From Lachnospiraceae bacterium (GTDB lineage Bacteria; Bacillota; Clostridia; Lachnospirales; Lachnospiraceae), in contig JAFTPO010000043.1 of assembly GCA_017463225.1 (NCBI GenBank), forward strand, positions 1-64,000: a stretch of DNA of 64,000 bases, read 5' to 3'. This document shows, in pieces, positions 61,793-64,000 of the stretch; position 1 is the first letter of the stretch, and the number at the start of each line of letters is the position of its first letter. The translations under genes were made by a program, and so were the position numbers. A model generated the notes under the pieces. It was not told the DNA's origin. It worked only from the letters and a program-made list of their open reading frames with translations, and did no database searches.

Positions 61793-62695
61793 ATGGCTAA
61801 AGGGTGTTATTCAACAGAGAAGATTTTAGGCTGGATGGGTTATTTTTCCAGAGAGATGGATGTAAGTCCGGAGAAGATAAAGATACTTGATATCTGTGGT
61901 AAGAAGAAGAATGTTATTCCTTTCGTGGATACCCGTAAGAGAGTGCTTATATTCGCAGATGAGCTTCACGAGGATTTGTTCTACGAGCTTTGGGAGGCAG
62001 GCTTTGGCGAATATGATATGTGGTATGGAGCAGGACTTGATAATGACGGACAGATAAAGAAGGTTAAGATTAAAGAGGTTATCAACAAGAAGATTGAGGG
62101 CCCTACAGTTATGTTTATTCTCAATGAGAATACCAGAGAGTCTTATCGTATAGGTATGAGAAATGAGATGTTCTCTAAGGGACCTATAAAGTACGTTGGC
62201 CACGAGATTCGTGCTGTGATTATGAGTATGTTAAATGTTGATTCTTCAGATTGCATCTGCTTAGTTGATGCGGAGAGTATTGCCATAGAGGCTGCCTTCG
62301 TTGCAGGTGATGGTACCATTATCTGTGTAGAGAATGATAATGGTGCTAAGGAAACTATGGAGGACAATGTTAAGCAGTTTGGTGTACATAATGTTATGAT
62401 AGTTCCTGATTTAGGTCCTGAGAGCATGGAGAAGATGCCGGTGCCAAGACTTGCATTTATAGTGGCAAATAAGCATTTGGAGGAGGATATTGAGAGACTT
62501 CTCAAGAAGAATCCTAAGATGCAGTTTGTAATATATACATTGGAGCTTAATATTCTGTCAAATATTAAGCCACTCTTTGATAAGTATAATATAGCTAATA
62601 TGGAGGTTACACAGATTACAGTATCTAAGACTGACAAGAACTCTGTATTTGTTACCCAGCCTTCACCATGGCTTATAACAGGAGAGGTGTTGTAA
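61793..62695 (+). CDS. Degenerate CbiT-like (precorrin-6Y methylase-like) protein
   Basis: A 300-residue protein. Residues about 135-290 follow the layout of the cobalamin enzyme CbiT: GHEIRAVIMSMLNVDSSD, then the place of the SAM loop, then AIEAAFVAGDG, VENDNGAKETMEDNVKQFGV, VTQITVSKT and a final QPSPWLITG. The glycine-rich SAM loop (GAGTGS in true CbiT) reads VDAESI, so methyl transfer is doubtful. The N-terminal half vaguely recalls CbiE. No other cobalamin gene is near. ATG at 61793 follows GGAGG. The stop overlaps the DUF4250 gene by one base, and leuS follows. Confidence 0.7.
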   Translation: MAKGCYSTEKILGWMGYFSREMDVSPEKIKILDICGKKKNVIPFVDTRKRVLIFADELHEDLFYELWEAGFGEYDMWYGAGLDNDGQIKKVKIKEVINKKIEGPTVMFILNENTRESYRIGMRNEMFSKGPIKYVGHEIRAVIMSMLNVDSSDCICLVDAESIAIEAAFVAGDGTIICVENDNGAKETMEDNVKQFGVHNVMIVPDLGPESMEKMPVPRLAFIVANKHLEEDIERLLKKNPKMQFVIYTLELNILSNIKPLFDKYNIANMEVTQITVSKTDKNSVFVTQPSPWLITGEVL

Positions 62696-62880
62696 TGGCT
62701 ATAGAAAATATGCCTAAGGATCCTGTGATGTTGCTTAGCTTCGTAAATACAAGCCTTAGAGATAAGGGTATAGGTTTAGAAGAGCTTTGTAAAAGCTTTG
62801 GCGTAGACGTGAAAGAAATTGAAGAAAAGCTTGACAAGATAGGTTATACTTATAATAATGAATTGAATAAATTTGTATAG
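62695..62880 (+). CDS. DUF4250 small protein
   Basis: A 61-residue cytoplasmic protein matching the DUF4250 pattern: MPKDPVMLLSFVNTSLRD, then EELCKSFGVD and a closing IGYTYNNELNKFV. It is probably a small helical domain of the helix-turn-helix type; its role is unknown. ATG at 62695 overlaps the stop of the CbiT-like gene (TAATG); the in-frame extension to 62668 lies inside that gene. leuS starts 13 bases downstream. Confidence 0.85.
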   Translation: MAIENMPKDPVMLLSFVNTSLRDKGIGLEELCKSFGVDVKEIEEKLDKIGYTYNNELNKFV

Positions 62881-62893
62881 GAGATTTATAAAA

Positions 62894-64000
62894 ATGAAAC
62901 ACGAATTTAAGAAGATAGAGCCTAAGTGGCAGGCTAAGTGGTATGAAGACAAGATATTCAATGCCCAGGATGGCTCAGATAAGCCTAAGTTTTACGGACT
63001 TGTAGAGTTCCCATATCCATCAGGTGCAGGTATGCATGTTGGACATATTAAGGCTTATTCAGGTCTTGAGGTAATATCCAGAAAGCGTCGTATGCAGGGC
63101 TATAATGTACTTTTCCCTATCGGATTTGATGCATATGGTCTTCCTACAGAGAATTACGCAATCAAGACTAATACACATCCAAGAGAGATAACTGATGTAA
63201 ATATTGCTAAGTTCTCAGAGCAGCTTAAGAGAGTAGGCTTCTCCTTTGATTGGGATAGAGTAGTTGATACTACTGAGGAAGGCTTCTATAAGTGGACTCA
63301 GTGGATATTCCTTCAGATGTTTGAGAAGGGATTAGTTTATAGAGACAGAGCATTTGTAAATTATTGTCCTTCATGTAAGGTAGTTCTCTCTAATGAGGAC
63401 AGCCAGGGCGGTAAGTGTGATATCTGTAAGAGTGATGTTGTTCAGAAGTCTAAGGATGTATGGTACTTAAGAATTACTCAGTATGCTGACAAGCTCTTAA
63501 AGGGTCTTGATACAGTGGATTACCCTGAGAATATTAAGCAGCAGCAGGTGAACTGGATTGGAAAGTCAACAGGTGCATTTGTTGATTTTGAGGTTGATGG
63601 TATAGAGGATAAGCTTCAGATATATACTACAAGACCGGATACACTTTTCGGCGTAACCTTTATGGTTATCGCTCCAGAGCATCCACTTATTGATAAGTAT
63701 GCAGATAGAATAGCTAATATGGATGCAGTTACAGCATATAGAGAAGAGTGTAACAAGAAGACTGAGTTCGAGAGAACACAGCTTGTAAAGGATAAGACAG
63801 GTGTTAAGCTTGAGGGTATAGAGGCTATCAACCCACTTAATGGCAAGAAGATTCCTGTATTTATCGCTGATTACGTAATGATGGGCTATGGAACAGGCGC
63901 TATTATGGCAGTTCCTGCTCATGACCAGAGAGACTATGACTTTGCTAAGGCATTTGGCGTAGATATAATTGAGGTAATTAAGGGTGGAGATATCTCAGTA
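62894..64000 (+). CDS. leuS: Leucyl-tRNA synthetase (5' part)
   Basis: LeuRS charges tRNA-Leu. The frame is open from ATG 62894 (ribosome site AGGAG) to the window end, 369 codons of a usual 800 or more. The HIGH motif is present as PYPSGAGMHVGH (about residue 38), then FDAYGLPTENYAI, a zinc-type CPSC/CDIC knuckle (about 160-180) and the start of the editing domain (TTRPDTLFGVTFMVIAPEHP). No T-box leader stands before this gene or the operon start at 61793; it is transcribed with the CbiT-like and DUF4250 genes. Confidence 0.96.
   Translation, partial: MKHEFKKIEPKWQAKWYEDKIFNAQDGSDKPKFYGLVEFPYPSGAGMHVGHIKAYSGLEVISRKRRMQGYNVLFPIGFDAYGLPTENYAIKTNTHPREITDVNIAKFSEQLKRVGFSFDWDRVVDTTEEGFYKWTQWIFLQMFEKGLVYRDRAFVNYCPSCKVVLSNEDSQGGKCDICKSDVVQKSKDVWYLRITQYADKLLKGLDTVDYPENIKQQQVNWIGKSTGAFVDFEVDGIEDKLQIYTTRPDTLFGVTFMVIAPEHPLIDKYADRIANMDAVTAYREECNKKTEFERTQLVKDKTGVKLEGIEAINPLNGKKIPVFIADYVMMGYGTGAIMAVPAHDQRDYDFAKAFGVDIIEVIKGGDISV

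Noticed and set aside
61704..62893. T-box or leucine leader for leuS.
   Set aside because: Only a simple 14-bp hairpin at 61713-61744 and two coding genes lie upstream; no T-box sequence is present.

Overview
The window reads as chromosomal DNA of a low-GC Clostridium-related Firmicute, most likely a Lachnospiraceae member of the Butyrivibrio/Roseburia/Pseudobutyrivibrio type (an inference from gene content, strong AGGAGG ribosome sites, GTG/TTG starts and A+T-rich spacers; no rRNA marker is present). No rRNA, tRNA, CRISPR array, integrase, transposase or capsid gene was seen.

0-3.1 kb: arginine biosynthesis (argC, cut by the window edge, then argJ and argB), with a GC-rich, strongly folded RNA leader just before argJ. 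3.2-12 kb: a competence/signalling block (lipoprotein ComEA, response regulator, histidine kinase, GerMN lipoprotein, ComEC, rpsT, holA). A reverse-strand adenosine deaminase is wedged between the regulator and the kinase. 12-16 kb: a 1300-residue PAS/GGDEF/GAF/EAL protein. 16-25 kb: housekeeping and signalling (DUF1461 protein, glgB, SanA-like DUF218 protein, UBA-DUF4342 protein with a two-component pair, greA, lysS).

25.1-33.3 kb: an accessory island with its own consensus promoter and a terminator at each side, visibly richer in AAA/GAA codons than its neighbours. It holds a zinc-ribbon/TPR protein, two membrane proteins, a HerA/DUF87-type ATPase, a zincin-like protease with internal repeats, and an SPFH-SHOCT protein. 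33.3-41.5 kb: a second accessory block of an unknown protein, a soluble VirD4-like ATPase with a ClpP-like protease, an RNase H-fold protein with an unknown partner, a GGDEF/EAL protein and an XRE regulator. Four of its promoters carry the same 11-bp dyad, AAC-Y-A-N-N-R-GTT, at exactly the same distance from the -35 box, so these genes look like one local regulon. These two blocks are the best candidates for undescribed systems.

41.6-48 kb: membrane proteins, the c-di-AMP synthase cdaA with cdaR, and a sirtuin. 48-50.4 kb: a diguanylate cyclase with a sugar-binding-protein-like sensor. 50.6-56.5 kb: purM-purN-purD, then a GntR-type regulator coupled to clpC. 56.6-64 kb: a small unknown protein, radA, a 300-bp repeat element with inverted ends, a DUF4143 ATPase, an AI-2E-family permease, a degenerate CbiT-like protein, a DUF4250 protein and the 5' part of leuS.
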